From Spirochaetota bacterium (lineage in GTDB: Bacteria; Spirochaetota; UBA4802; JAGODF01), in contig JARKUF010000010.1 in the NCBI GenBank assembly GCA_029974015.1, forward strand, positions 1-64,000: 64,000 bases of DNA. The letters run 5' to 3'. The notes under the pieces are model-generated. The model had not been told where the DNA came from and made no database searches. It saw nothing but the letters and a program-made list of their open reading frames with translations. Position numbers and translations under genes: made by a program. Numbering within the stretch: the stretch's first letter is position 1; each line of letters begins with the position of its first letter. Below, piece by piece: positions 17,312 through 26,505 of the stretch.

Positions 17312-18262
17312 ATGATGCGCGATGAAATATCAAAACTGCTCCTCGACATACGCGGGACCATGAAGGACTTCTCCCGCGGGAAGATGGACCTGGCCGCCGC
17401 TGAGGAGGCATGGGCGCAACTGGGGGAAAGATGCGCCCTCATGGAAGAGGAGCTCCTCAACGATGATGCCGCAGGGCTCATCGAGGGGGCACTCTATCGC
17501 CATAACACGTCCAATTTTTCCCATCACTCGGGCCTGTATCATGGACGAAGCGGCGGAACGGTTCCGCTGGTGCACTGCGGCGACTCTGCCACGGCGGCCC
17601 TCGTGGCGGCGGCCCTCACGCGCAACCTCTCCCGGGACGCGCCCCCGGGGCTGCGCCATCTGGAGCCGGAAAGCACCGGGGGGCTTTCTCATACGGTCCA
17701 CGTTATGACTGTCGCGAGAGGGCCGGAGCCGGTCCATTTTGCCTCCCTTTCCTCTTCACCGCACTTTTCCGACGAGACATTTACCTCCACGGGGAGCGTC
17801 CTTCGCCTCATGGTTAAGGGCCATGTCGGCGGGGGCCGGCACTACAGCTACTTCACGGAAACCAAGAAGAAGGCGGAACGGTTCATCGGGGCAAACGTGG
17901 ACCAGAACCACGACATTATGACAAGCATCTTCATCTTCCGCAATATTGAGAAAATATTTCTCCACATGGGAATCATCACCATCCTTGACGTGTCCGAAAA
18001 TATCAAGCTCGCCCTGGCCAACGCCTTCCCGGCGGGGTCCCTCTGCGTGAACCCCTCGTTTCGCATGTACCTGGTCTTTACGCGACATCTGAAAAACAGG
18101 GGCGCGGAACTTAAAAACACGAAGGTGGAATTCGTGTACCGCGGCATCACACTCCCCTTCCAGCGGCTCAATCTTCCCCTGGATGCGTCGAGCCGCCGAG
18201 ACGGCCTCTGGTACGATATATTCCAGTTTGAGGATTATGTGCTGACGGGGGATTATTACTGA
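17312..18262 (+). CDS. Conserved-looking protein of unknown function
   Basis: 316 residues that I do not recognise. The N-terminal 50 residues are helical and charged. The middle carries many His, Ser and Gly (NTSNFSHHSGLYHGRSGGTVP, split motif), and the C-terminal half is mixed alpha/beta with SLCVNPSFRMYLVFTR. There is no signal peptide or membrane segment, so it is probably cytosolic. Its stop codon overlaps the start of the LOG-like gene by one base (TGATG), so the two are coupled. Codon use looks like the GC-rich neighbours, which supports a real gene. Confidence 0.7.
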   Translation: MMRDEISKLLLDIRGTMKDFSRGKMDLAAAEEAWAQLGERCALMEEELLNDDAAGLIEGALYRHNTSNFSHHSGLYHGRSGGTVPLVHCGDSATAALVAAALTRNLSRDAPPGLRHLEPESTGGLSHTVHVMTVARGPEPVHFASLSSSPHFSDETFTSTGSVLRLMVKGHVGGGRHYSYFTETKKKAERFIGANVDQNHDIMTSIFIFRNIEKIFLHMGIITILDVSENIKLALANAFPAGSLCVNPSFRMYLVFTRHLKNRGAELKNTKVEFVYRGITLPFQRLNLPLDASSRRDGLWYDIFQFEDYVLTGDYY

Positions 18263-18759
18263 TGCGGCGGGGGCAGGTTGTCGTCATCGGCGCCGGCGAT
18301 TGCGGCTTTGTGAAAGACGCCTACGAGATAGGGCGTTACGTGGCCTCCCGTGGATGGGTCCTCGTGTCCGGCGGGCGCGGGGGCGTCATGGAGTCGGCGT
18401 CCCGCGGCGCCTCAGAAGCGGGAGGCCTGGTTGTGGGGGTCCTTCCCGGGGACGACCCAAACGGGGCAAATCCCTACTGCGATATCGTCATCCCGACGGG
18501 GATCGGCTATGCCCGTAACTCCGTGAACGTCCTCTCCGGCGATGTCGTGGTGGCCCTGGGGGGAAAGTCGGGGACCCTCTCTGAGATAGCCTACGCCTGG
18601 CAGTTCGGAAGGCCCCTCATCCTCTGCGCCTTTTCCGGCGGATGGAGCGCGCGTATGGGCGACGCGCCCGTAGATGACCGCCCGGGCGAGATGCACGTGG
18701 CGCGCGACATCGAGGAAGTGTTCGCGATTTTGGAGCGGACCATGTCGCGGGGCCGATAG
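18262..18759 (+). CDS. LOG/TIGR00725-family protein (SLOG fold)
   Basis: 165 residues of a Rossmann-like SLOG fold. GGRGGVMESASRGASEAGG (about 33-51) and ALGGKSGTLSEIAYA (about 95-109) correspond to the nucleotide-binding and PGGxGTxxE-like motifs of the lysine decarboxylase-like group; here GGKSGTLSE replaces the PGG form. Relatives either cleave cytokinin-type nucleotides or bind molybdenum cofactor. The precise role is unknown. Translational coupling to the unknown gene before it suggests they work together. Confidence 0.8.
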   Translation: MRRGQVVVIGAGDCGFVKDAYEIGRYVASRGWVLVSGGRGGVMESASRGASEAGGLVVGVLPGDDPNGANPYCDIVIPTGIGYARNSVNVLSGDVVVALGGKSGTLSEIAYAWQFGRPLILCAFSGGWSARMGDAPVDDRPGEMHVARDIEEVFAILERTMSRGR

Positions 18760-18762
18760 AAC

Positions 18763-18789
18763 GCAGCGGCCGGTTATCGGCCCCGCTGC
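18763..18789. terminator. Hairpin between convergent LOG-like and yhhN genes
   Basis: GCAGCGG-CCG pairs with CGG-CC-CCGCTGC around the loop GTTAT (18763-18789), with a 2-base bulge. It sits just after the stop of the LOG-like gene. No T-run follows, so intrinsic termination is uncertain. Confidence 0.4.
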
Positions 18790-18861
18790 ACAGTAGATAC
18801 CCTTCTTCGGAAGGTCCCATCTTGAAGGGGAGATGGTACGGGAAGAACCGAAACGATGCCT

Positions 18862-19572
18862 TCAGCCCCTCCCCAAAAACAGGATGGACGACGCTATGGA
18901 AAACTGGGCTGCATAGTACAGCGCGTGGTTCAGCACCACATACGTCGGCGTGTTTTTCCCCTGGCCGAAATAGGTCCCCGAAAGCACCAGGTCGGAAAAA
19001 AGAAAGAGGACCCCGCCGGCCGACATCACCCACCAAACCGTTGCGCCCGTCACGATTGCCGCGACGGCTGAAGACGACGCCATCAGCATCAGCACGAAAC
19101 CATAGGCGATGCTGATGGTCCTGAACCTGCCGTAGTCGAGCTTCAGGGGCTTTTCCATCGCGACCGCCCCCGCAACCCCGACGAAGGCCGGAACGACGCT
19201 GTACACAAGCGTCCACGCCGTCCATTCATAATGCGCGAAGATGGCCGGGATGAAGAAGAAATGCCCCAGCATGAAGGAATAAATCCCGGCAAAAAGATAT
19301 GTGTCCCGGTCCTGAACGTACACCCATTTCAGGTCCAACCAGATATCACCCAGTAGTCCGCACACGAGGCCGATAATCAGCGGCAGGCCATAGGTATACG
19401 CCCCGGGATTAGCCGCCAGCGCCGCGCACGCGGTGGCTATGAAAAGCACGCTCGCGACGGATTTCACTATGAGGGCAGGCAGCCCGCCCCGCCGCACGCG
19501 CGCTGCGATAAAGAGCGCCGTCACCGCAATTCCAGTGGCAAGCACCACCGAATAAACCCGCACTCCATCCAT
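18862..19572 (-). CDS. YhhN-family integral membrane protein (lysoplasmalogenase-like)
   Basis: 236 residues with about seven to eight hydrophobic helices spread over the whole length and conserved acidic residues near the membrane faces (LVCGLLGDIWLDL, FLFSDLVLSG). This pattern is that of the YhhN/TMEM86 family, some of which hydrolyse lysoplasmalogens. It lies directly downstream of the GpsA/PlsB-like fusion gene (24 bp), so a lipid-related role fits. Activity cannot be confirmed from sequence. Confidence 0.75.
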   Translation of the reverse strand: MDGVRVYSVVLATGIAVTALFIAARVRRGGLPALIVKSVASVLFIATACAALAANPGAYTYGLPLIIGLVCGLLGDIWLDLKWVYVQDRDTYLFAGIYSFMLGHFFFIPAIFAHYEWTAWTLVYSVVPAFVGVAGAVAMEKPLKLDYGRFRTISIAYGFVLMLMASSSAVAAIVTGATVWWVMSAGGVLFLFSDLVLSGTYFGQGKNTPTYVVLNHALYYAAQFSIASSILFLGRG

Positions 19573-19596
19573 TGATTCTCTCCATTAATATTTTCA

Positions 19597-21966
19597 TCAC
19601 TCGTAATACAAACCGGCGTAATAGTCCACTTCGTCGCGCGAGGTGGCGTAAATGATACGGTCCTCAACCCTGCCGATACCGTTTTTTTCCAGAAAGCCTA
19701 TGCCGGATCGCATTATCTCCCGGTAGGAATACCCCCGGAGCGTATCGTATTCCCAGAGATGTTCCTTCACCGCGCGCTTCGCGTCGCTTATTTTCAACTC
19801 GTATCCACCGTCTTTCAGGAGCTTGCATAAGAGATAGTGGGGAAAGACATGGGCATCGGCGCGCCACCTGCTCCTCACAACGGAGGAAATGACGGCGAGT
19901 GCGTTGTCCTTGTGGGAGTAATCGGAAACCATCACCGGCTTTGAGAAGCTGACCCGGACGGTATTGTCCAGGGCGCGTTTCCAGGAAACTCCGGCGGGGC
20001 TCCCCATGTCTCCCGTTGAGACGGGTTTTCGATAATACGAGAGGGCCACTGGGACCAGGGCGATCTCCTCCGTGTTTTTCCGGAGGGAGTCCACTATGGT
20101 AAGTATGAATTCTTCATTGATCTCCCGGAGACGCCCGTCTTTGAAAAAGAGGAGCTCCGGGAAAAAGAGGACCGGAACTCCGTGCTCCAGGAGTGTGGAG
20201 AGGTACACTTTCACCACTTCACGGTACAGCGGATTTCCGAGACGGCCTATGTTGATAATGTATCCGCCGGAAAATTTCAGGAGGAGACGCCGGACACGGG
20301 TTTTCACCAGGGCGCTGTTGACCAGAAACCTCGGGGCCAGAAGGCCGAAACGGCTCAGGGCCATGCCGAGGAAAAGAAAATCGAAATAACTGCGGAAGGT
20401 CGCCACGTACACCACATTGGCCGACCCGGCGATACGCCGTATCTCCCGTATATTTCCCGACACGCGGAGGTTGCCCGAAAAGAGCCCCTTCGAAGCGTCC
20501 CATCGGAACAGGTTGAGAAAATAATTGCGCACCCTCACCACGGTGTTGAATACCCGGCAGGCCGGCGCGCTGAAGCGGTCGGTCAAGTCGTCAAGATAGA
20601 GTCCCGCAAGCTCCTCCACGGGGCCTTCGCAGTTCCCCGCCTCTATCAGGGCGAGGGCCTGGCGTTCCCGCCGGGAATTTCGGTTGTCGTCGGGAAGGAC
20701 CGCCAGAGGGGCGGAGCCCCTGGACCGCGCAGCCTCCATGAGCAACTCCGCATTGGGGCTGCCGGGAGAAAATTTTTCCACGACCTTCCGGAGGATAACG
20801 CTTTTGAAAAGGGCCCCGCTCGCCTTCTCCATCCCCTTTTTCCGGGCCGTTGCATGGATTTTAGTCTGTTCGAATATCTCGGCGAAACGGTCTGGGTTTT
20901 TTACCGTCTCCACCAGGAGGCTCGGGGCCCGGTTGTTCAGCAAAACCTCATAGAGGGAGCGATACACGGGGATAAAAATCTCCCGCTTTTCGGCAAACTC
21001 GATGAGGGGCTCGATGGCGTATGCCCCTTCGGCCAGATAATGCAGGCGCTGGCTCATTTTTTCCAGGACCTGTTCCGGCTTGAAACGCATGACGAGGCGG
21101 TCGTACAGCGATACGGAGCTCCCGGTTTTCAAAATCTGCCTACCGATGTCCCTGCCGAAACGGCGGTTTCGGCTGTGTTCGGAAAGGGCCGTGGCGATGA
21201 GGTCACCGAGTCCACAGATACCGAGGACCGTTTCCTGTTGCGCCCCGAAGGCGTCGGCCAGACGGAGCATCTCCTTCAGGGCCTCCGCCATGAGGGCCCC
21301 GGCGAGATTGTCCCCACACCGGGGAAGGACGGAGAGCATCCCCGCGGCGATGGCGGCGGGGTTTTTCAGGGTGCCTCCGAGCTCAACTCCCTTTATATCG
21401 TCATGCTCCCGGCACTCCAGATAATCGCAGTTTATGAGGTCGGCGAAAACCCGCCTCGATTCCGGCGAGATACCTGCCACGTACAGACAGGTATGATAGT
21501 TTCTGCTCACCTCCTCGGCATGGCTGGGTCCGGAGATTGCAACGATCCTTTCGCGGTGGCGCGGAAGGGTCAGGGCCAGAGCATCGGAAATGGTGTGGAT
21601 GTCATCGTCAATTTTGCAGAACCCCTTGGTAAGATAGCCTATATGGGCACGCTCGGAGAGGTGCTTTCGCATCCTCTGGGCAGTGTCGATAATGACTTTC
21701 GACGGAGTGGCCAGAATAATGGCCCGAGCGCCTTCCACAGCTTCCCGGAGGCTGTTGGTGGCCCTGATATTCTCCGGCAGGACTACGCCGGGCAGGAATT
21801 CGCAGTTTTCCCGGGTTTCGTTTATCGACTTCGCCACCGATTTCTCATAGACCCACATGAGCACGGTGCTGTCGGGGTTGTTCTCGGCGACTGTCCGGGC
21901 GATGCTTGTCCCCCAGGAGCCAGCGCCGATGACGGACGCGGTCTGTCGGTTTTCGTTATTTTCCAT
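19597..21966 (-). CDS. Fusion of glycerol-3-phosphate dehydrogenase (GpsA) with a PlsB-like acyltransferase domain
   Basis: 789 residues. The N-terminal 330 or so are GpsA-like: VIGAGSWGTSIA nucleotide loop, YLTKGF, and KGVELGGTLKNPAAIAAG, keeping the lysines expected for NAD(P)-dependent reduction of dihydroxyacetone phosphate. After a linker (about 370-500) comes a region like PlsB/DHAPAT: ATFRSYFDFLFLG, IINIGRLGNPLYREV and LVPVALSYYRK. In active PlsB the first of these is HRSxxD (HX4D). Here the His is Phe (F524, codon TTC) while Asp (D529) remains, and the FPEG motif reads FFPELLFF. Thus the dehydrogenase looks active and the acyltransferase half looks catalytically dead or altered. A separate complete PlsC-type gene lies at 56382. 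Confidence 0.8.
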   Translation of the reverse strand: MENNENRQTASVIGAGSWGTSIARTVAENNPDSTVLMWVYEKSVAKSINETRENCEFLPGVVLPENIRATNSLREAVEGARAIILATPSKVIIDTAQRMRKHLSERAHIGYLTKGFCKIDDDIHTISDALALTLPRHRERIVAISGPSHAEEVSRNYHTCLYVAGISPESRRVFADLINCDYLECREHDDIKGVELGGTLKNPAAIAAGMLSVLPRCGDNLAGALMAEALKEMLRLADAFGAQQETVLGICGLGDLIATALSEHSRNRRFGRDIGRQILKTGSSVSLYDRLVMRFKPEQVLEKMSQRLHYLAEGAYAIEPLIEFAEKREIFIPVYRSLYEVLLNNRAPSLLVETVKNPDRFAEIFEQTKIHATARKKGMEKASGALFKSVILRKVVEKFSPGSPNAELLMEAARSRGSAPLAVLPDDNRNSRRERQALALIEAGNCEGPVEELAGLYLDDLTDRFSAPACRVFNTVVRVRNYFLNLFRWDASKGLFSGNLRVSGNIREIRRIAGSANVVYVATFRSYFDFLFLGMALSRFGLLAPRFLVNSALVKTRVRRLLLKFSGGYIINIGRLGNPLYREVVKVYLSTLLEHGVPVLFFPELLFFKDGRLREINEEFILTIVDSLRKNTEEIALVPVALSYYRKPVSTGDMGSPAGVSWKRALDNTVRVSFSKPVMVSDYSHKDNALAVISSVVRSRWRADAHVFPHYLLCKLLKDGGYELKISDAKRAVKEHLWEYDTLRGYSYREIMRSGIGFLEKNGIGRVEDRIIYATSRDEVDYYAGLYYE

Positions 21967-21980
21967 GGTTCTATGTTATT

Positions 21981-22172
21981 AAGGGAACCTTAAAAAAAGT
22001 TTTTAAGATTCCTGCAAAATATAAGGGCAGTCGCAAAAACTAAGTTTTTCCGCCCGCCTTCGGCGGGCGGAAAAACCTAATTATTAGAGATTGCCTTCTG
22101 AAAATTCAGCGCTTAGGATTCCCGCCCGCCGAAGGCGGGCGGGAATCCTAAGCATTAGAGGTTGCCTTTAAT
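21981..22172. repeat. Two units of a dispersed composite hairpin repeat
   Basis: Starts with an AT-rich inverted repeat (AAGGGAACCTTAAAAA with TTTTTAAGATTCC), then GGGCAGTCGCAAAAACTA, then a long hairpin with GTTTTTCCGCCCGCC arms and a TTCG loop, ending ACCTAATTATTAGAGATTGCC. A second, inverted-sense hairpin (GATTCCCGCCCGCC-GAAG-...) follows at 22109-22151 and ends TTAGAGGTTGCC. The same blocks recur at 45369, 52133, 57161 and 58119. They lie between the rpoD 3' end and the GpsA/PlsB-like gene, in non-coding DNA. Confidence 0.8.
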
Positions 22173-22218
22173 AAGAAATAGTGTGCCATGGGAAACAGAG
22201 GGCGTCAAACAATTTTCA

Positions 22219-22276
22219 GGCCGCAAAGGGGCGGCCTTGAAGGCGTGTTAAGCCCGGGGTCTGTCTCCCGGGCTTA
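22219..22276 (-). terminator. Hairpins downstream of rpoD
   Basis: Two strong stems follow the rpoD stop on the minus strand. One is AAGCCCGGG/CCCGGGCTT around an 8-base loop (22250-22276), and the other is GGCCGC/GCGGCC around a 6-base loop (22219-22236), the latter followed on the minus strand by a T-rich but interrupted stretch (TGAAAATTGTTT). They probably end the yqeY-dnaG-rpoD transcript. Confidence 0.55.
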
Positions 22277-22283
22277 CCCGTAC

Positions 22284-24086
22284 TCACATGTAATCCAGGT
22301 AGTCCTTCAGCTTTCTTGCCCTGGTGGGGTGGCGCAGGCGCCTCAGGGCCTTCGCCTCGATCTGGCGTATGCGTTCCCTCGTCACCTTGAAGACATATCC
22401 CACCTCCTCAAGGGTGTGGGAGTAGCCGTCGTCGAGGCCAAAGCGCATGCGGATCACCTTCTGCTCCCGGGCCGGCAGGGTCTTCAGGACATTGTTTATC
22501 TGTTCGGAAAGGAGACGGTACGCAGCGGTATTGGCCGGTGAGTCCACGTCCTTGTCCTCGATGAAATCGCCCAGGAGGGAGTCTTCCTCCTCTCCAACGG
22601 GCGTCTCCAGGGAAATCGGCTCCCTCGCCACGTTCTTCACCGCCTTCACCTTCGCCATTACCCACCCGAGACGGTCGGCAAGCTCATCGGCAGTGGGCTC
22701 ACGTCCAAACTCCTGCTGGAAAAGGCGCGTCTCACGCATCACCTTGTTTATCTGCTCTATCATGTGGACCGGAACGCGGATGGTGCGGGCCTGGTCCGAA
22801 ATGGCCCGGGTGATTGCCTGGCGAATCCACCAGGTGGCGTAGGTGGAGAATTTGTAACCCTTACGGTACTCAAACTTGTCCACCGCCTTGATGAGGCCGA
22901 TATTCCCCTCCTGGATGAGGTCGAAGAAATGCATGCCCCGGTTCGCGTACTTCTTCGCGATGGAGACCACGAGGCGCAGGTTCGCGTTTATGAGCTCCTT
23001 TTTGGCGATGGAAATTTTCCGAAGCCCCTGCTCTATCTGCCGCCCCCAGCGCATGATATTGTCCGCCGCATCGCCCGCCTCCTGCTCGATGCGCCGGATT
23101 TTCCGCTCATTGTTCCTGATGTCCTTCACCAGGTTCAGAAGTTCGTCCTTGCTCGTGATGCCCAGTACGGTGAGGGTCTTTTTCACTTCCTCGCCTTTCT
23201 CCACCTTCCTCGCCAGGTGTTTGAGCTCCTTGAGGTCCTTTTCGTATTCTTTCTCGATCTTCTCGAAAAATACATAGGTGTCCTTGATCCTGGCCACCAT
23301 GGACTGGATCTTACCCGCCATCTTGCTGATTTCGTTCTCGTGGATACCCATGTTCACCACGGCTTTTTGAATTTCTTTTCTGGCGGACTCAATCTTATCA
23401 AGCATGTCCTTCCCTTTGGGGGTTTCGGGATCGAGTTTTTTCAGCTTGTTTTCCGCCTGTATCTTCTTTTTGTCCTCGGAGATGATGACATTCATGTTCT
23501 CGTTATAGCGTTTCTCCAGTCCCTTCATATCGACTGATGAAAGATAATAAAGCCTGTTAAAACGGAGAAGGTCGGTTAATTTTATCTTACCGCTTTTGAC
23601 CTTGGAATGGTTCTTGATGAGTTCGTTGACGATGAGGGAGGACTCGAGGACGGCGTTTTCAATTAAAATTTCACCCTGTTCAATCCGCTTGGCAAGGTCC
23701 ACTTCCTGGTCCCCCGAGAGCAGGGACACCCTCCCTATCTCCTTAAGATAGAGCCTGATGGGGTCGTCGAGATAGGATGAATCCTGGGCCGGCTGCTGGG
23801 CCGCCTGGGCGGCCTTTTTCGACGAAGCGCCCCCTTTTTTCTTAGGCGCCGCCGGGGCCGGCGCCGCCGATGTCAGGGCGGGGTTGCGGCGAGTGGATTC
23901 TTCAACGACCTCAACGCCTAATTGATTGAGGAGGATAAAGACATCGTCTATCTTTTCCGAGTTCAGGAGCTTGTCGGGGAGGATGTCGTTGATTTCATCA
24001 TAGGTTATTTCACCGTTGAATTTCCCGATCTGGATGAGCTTCTTCACCTCGGGTACGTTCTCTAAAGCCAGTTCTCCTTTTGCCAT
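22284..24086 (-). CDS. rpoD: RNA polymerase primary sigma factor
   Basis: Housekeeping sigma-70 factor of about 600 residues. It has region 1.1 (about 1-75), an Ala/Pro/Lys linker, region 1.2 ([16 protein letters not shown]), a non-conserved charged insertion of about 200 residues, region 2 with [20 protein letters not shown] and [10 protein letters not shown], region 3, and region 4 with [18 protein letters not shown] at the very end. The preferred start is ATG 24086 with AAAGGA about 10 bases upstream; the in-frame GTG six bases earlier is too close to that site. It is the last gene of the macromolecular-synthesis-like operon with dnaG. Confidence 0.95.
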   Translation of the reverse strand: MAKGELALENVPEVKKLIQIGKFNGEITYDEINDILPDKLLNSEKIDDVFILLNQLGVEVVEESTRRNPALTSAAPAPAAPKKKGGASSKKAAQAAQQPAQDSSYLDDPIRLYLKEIGRVSLLSGDQEVDLAKRIEQGEILIENAVLESSLIVNELIKNHSKVKSGKIKLTDLLRFNRLYYLSSVDMKGLEKRYNENMNVIISEDKKKIQAENKLKKLDPETPKGKDMLDKIESARKEIQKAVVNMGIHENEISKMAGKIQSMVARIKDTYVFFEKIEKEYEKDLKELKHLARKVEKGEEVKKTLTVLGITSKDELLNLVKDIRNNERKIRRIEQEAGDAADNIMRWGRQIEQGLRKISIAKKELINANLRLVVSIAKKYANRGMHFFDLIQEGNIGLIKAVDKFEYRKGYKFSTYATWWIRQAITRAISDQARTIRVPVHMIEQINKVMRETRLFQQEFGREPTADELADRLGWVMAKVKAVKNVAREPISLETPVGEEEDSLLGDFIEDKDVDSPANTAAYRLLSEQINNVLKTLPAREQKVIRMRFGLDDGYSHTLEEVGYVFKVTRERIRQIEAKALRRLRHPTRARKLKDYLDYM

Positions 24087-24283
24087 GTTCACACGATCCT
24101 TTAAAAAAGTTAGTAAAAGCTCTTAAAATTTAGGTTTCCAAAATGTTACCACTGGCAGATCCAGCAACAAGGTTTTTCCACCATGAGTTTTTGCAGTTGC
24201 CGTTAGTTACACTGAAATGGTACCACAAACCGCAAAAAAAACAACAAAACCCGAGAAAAACCGCTCCGGGCTTCCTTACCTCG

Positions 24284-26044
24284 CTATCTCCGCTGGAGAA
24301 AAGTCAGGAGTTTCTCCTTGTCTCTGCGGAGCACCTCAATTTCGGCGAGGTTCTCGCCGGCGCCTCCGTCCTTGATATTCCGCATGAGCTTTTCGATCCT
24401 CGCGTCGATCCAGTACAGCTTCACATTGACGAACAATTCGCTGTACGCGTCGGAAGGATCGCCCACGGAGAAGCTTTCTTCAAGGGCCTTCTCTAAAAAA
24501 GCCCGCTCCTCTCCTTCACTGAACTCGTCGAAAATTCTATCGATAGATACTGGTTCACCGGCGGCATACAGCTCGGCGATTTTTGAGAATATCGACCTGG
24601 CTACCGGGTCTTCCATGCCCTTTTCGCTGAAATCGAGAACAGCATTCTCGATAATGGAGGGGTGGTTCAGAAGGAGAAGAACCAGGTCCCTGTGGCAGCG
24701 GGCGAGGAAATCGGGACGATCATTTGCTTCCTCCGGCGCGCTTATGAACAGCGCGGGGTCCTTTCTGCCCGCCGCATATTTATAATAATCGTCAACAAGT
24801 GACCTTTCATCAAGCCCGAGAAGGGAAGATATTTTCTTTAAATAGGCCCTTTTCTCGGTATCGAAGCCGATGCCGTCGATAACCCCGAAGAGCGCCACAA
24901 GAAGCCTCCCCCGGGGTGCGTTTCCCGACTCGGCAATCACGCGCTGGATCCTGAAATCCACGGGATGCAAGGCCGAATCCACTATCGCCATGAGGGGCCG
25001 GATCCCTTTATTCATCACATAGTCGAAGGGATCGCCGTCAGGAAGCTGGGCCACCCGCACTTCAAGGCTCTTCTCCCCCGCCACGTTCAGGGACCGGAGG
25101 GACGCTTTTATCCCCGCGGAATCGGCGTCGAAAAGAAGGACCACCTCGGTGCAGTGCCTCGATAAAAGCTCCACATGCTGGTCCGTGAGGGACGTCCCCA
25201 GAGGGGCCACCACATTGCGCACTCCATGCTGGTGGCACCCGATAACGTCAAGATATCCTTCCACGACGATGGCCCTTTTAAGCTCCGTAATCTCATCCCG
25301 GGCCAGATGGAAGCCGTACAGTATCGATCCCTTTCTGAAAAGATCGCTTTCCGGGGAGTTCAGGTACTTCGGTCCACCTTCCCCCATCGCCCGGCCCCCG
25401 AAGGCGATGACCGCTCCCTGGCGGTCAAAAATCGGAAACAAAAGGCGATTGCGAAATCGGTCGTAATATCTTCCCGGGCCGCCCCCTGTGGATTCCGCAA
25501 TAAGTCCCAGGTCCGCGGATATTTTCAGCGACACATCCTTCGCCCTGAGCTTCCCGGTGAGGAAATCGCCCGCGGGAGGGGCAAAGCCGAGTGAAAACGC
25601 TTCAAGGCTCTCTTCCGACAGACCGCGCCCAAGGGCGTACTCCCTTGCCTGTTTTCCCACATCGGACATCAAGGCCCGGTGATACACGTTCATGGCATAC
25701 GTGTTGATGCGCCTCATATAGGCCAGCCCCTCTTTCCGGCCATCATCGCGGTCTTCCCGGACTTCAACCCCGGCGAGGTTCCCGAGAAAACGTACGCTTT
25801 CCGGAAAAGTTAGACGCTCGATCTTCGACACGAAGGTGAAAACATTGCCCCCCGCATGGCAGCCGAAACAATAGAAAATCTGCTTGTCCGGCGAGACCGT
25901 GAAAGAAGGCGTTTTCTCCTTGTGGAAAGGGCAGAGCCCCACGAAATTATTCCCCCGCCTTTTAAGGGAAGGAACGTACCTCCGGACGATATCCTCAATC
26001 CGCGACCGGTCGCGGATAATTTCGATGGTATCGCGGGGGATCAG
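24284..26044 (-). CDS. dnaG: DNA primase, probably starting at CTG
   Basis: Makes RNA primers at the replication fork. The zinc domain has CPFH and CFGC; the Toprim core has VVEGYLDVIG and LFDADSAG; SDLFRKGSILYG precedes it. The first canonical in-frame start (GTG 25942) lies inside the zinc domain and would remove conserved sequence. Reading upstream in frame gives IPRDTIEIIRDRSRIEDIV, RRYVPSLKRRGNNFVGLCPF, exactly what primase N-termini look like, back to a CTG at 26044 that is 6 bases after AAGGAG. No ATG, GTG or TTG exists between. ATC, the next codon, is the only other candidate. With CTG the protein has 586 residues. It lies 11 bp after yqeY and upstream of rpoD. Confidence 0.92.
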   Translation of the reverse strand: MIPRDTIEIIRDRSRIEDIVRRYVPSLKRRGNNFVGLCPFHKEKTPSFTVSPDKQIFYCFGCHAGGNVFTFVSKIERLTFPESVRFLGNLAGVEVREDRDDGRKEGLAYMRRINTYAMNVYHRALMSDVGKQAREYALGRGLSEESLEAFSLGFAPPAGDFLTGKLRAKDVSLKISADLGLIAESTGGGPGRYYDRFRNRLLFPIFDRQGAVIAFGGRAMGEGGPKYLNSPESDLFRKGSILYGFHLARDEITELKRAIVVEGYLDVIGCHQHGVRNVVAPLGTSLTDQHVELLSRHCTEVVLLFDADSAGIKASLRSLNVAGEKSLEVRVAQLPDGDPFDYVMNKGIRPLMAIVDSALHPVDFRIQRVIAESGNAPRGRLLVALFGVIDGIGFDTEKRAYLKKISSLLGLDERSLVDDYYKYAAGRKDPALFISAPEEANDRPDFLARCHRDLVLLLLNHPSIIENAVLDFSEKGMEDPVARSIFSKIAELYAAGEPVSIDRIFDEFSEGEERAFLEKALEESFSVGDPSDAYSELFVNVKLYWIDARIEKLMRNIKDGGAGENLAEIEVLRRDKEKLLTFLQRR

Positions 26045-26055
26045 GGCCTGCTCCT

Positions 26056-26505
26056 TTACAGGTTTTCCAGCTTCCTGGTAAGTATCTCCTTCACAAGAGC
26101 GCCGTCGGCCCGGCCCTTGAATTCCTTCATGAGGGCCCCCATCACCCTGCCGAAATCTTTTTTGCTGACCGTCCCCATTTCGGCGATCTTTTCGTCAATC
26201 ATGCGGGCCAGTTCCTCCTCTCCGAGTTGAGGGGGGAGATACCGCCCGATTATTTCCAACTCTACGGACTCCCTCGCGGCAAGGTCACCGCGGCCTGCCT
26301 TTGTGAACTCTTCTATAGATTCCTTCCTTTTTTTAGCGGCGCGTTTGATGATTTCAATGATGGTATCCGTCGTGAGGTCCCCGGATATCCTCGCCTTCTC
26401 GTACATGATGTCGGATTTGACCATGCGAAGGGTCCGCAAAACATCCTCATTTTTTTGTTTTATGGCTTCCTTAAGGTCGCTTTCAATTCTGTCGATCGTT
26501 TCCAT
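26056..26505 (-). CDS. GatB/YqeY-domain protein
   Basis: 149 residues, the complete length of the YqeY family, whose fold matches the tail domain of the tRNA amidotransferase subunit GatB. The N-terminal half is helical and charged; the C-terminal part has GRYLPPQLGEEEL and the end GALVKEILTRKLENL typical for the family. YqeY commonly precedes dnaG and rpoD in bacterial genomes, as it does here. Its biochemical role is not established. rpsU, which often accompanies this group, was not found in the 650 bp upstream. Confidence 0.9.
   Translation of the reverse strand: METIDRIESDLKEAIKQKNEDVLRTLRMVKSDIMYEKARISGDLTTDTIIEIIKRAAKKRKESIEEFTKAGRGDLAARESVELEIIGRYLPPQLGEEELARMIDEKIAEMGTVSKKDFGRVMGALMKEFKGRADGALVKEILTRKLENL

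Noticed and set aside
20182-21993. 603-residue plus-strand frame opposite the GpsA/PlsB-like gene
   Set aside because: Composition is that of an antisense reading (rich in His, Gly, Pro) and the minus strand has clear family motifs.
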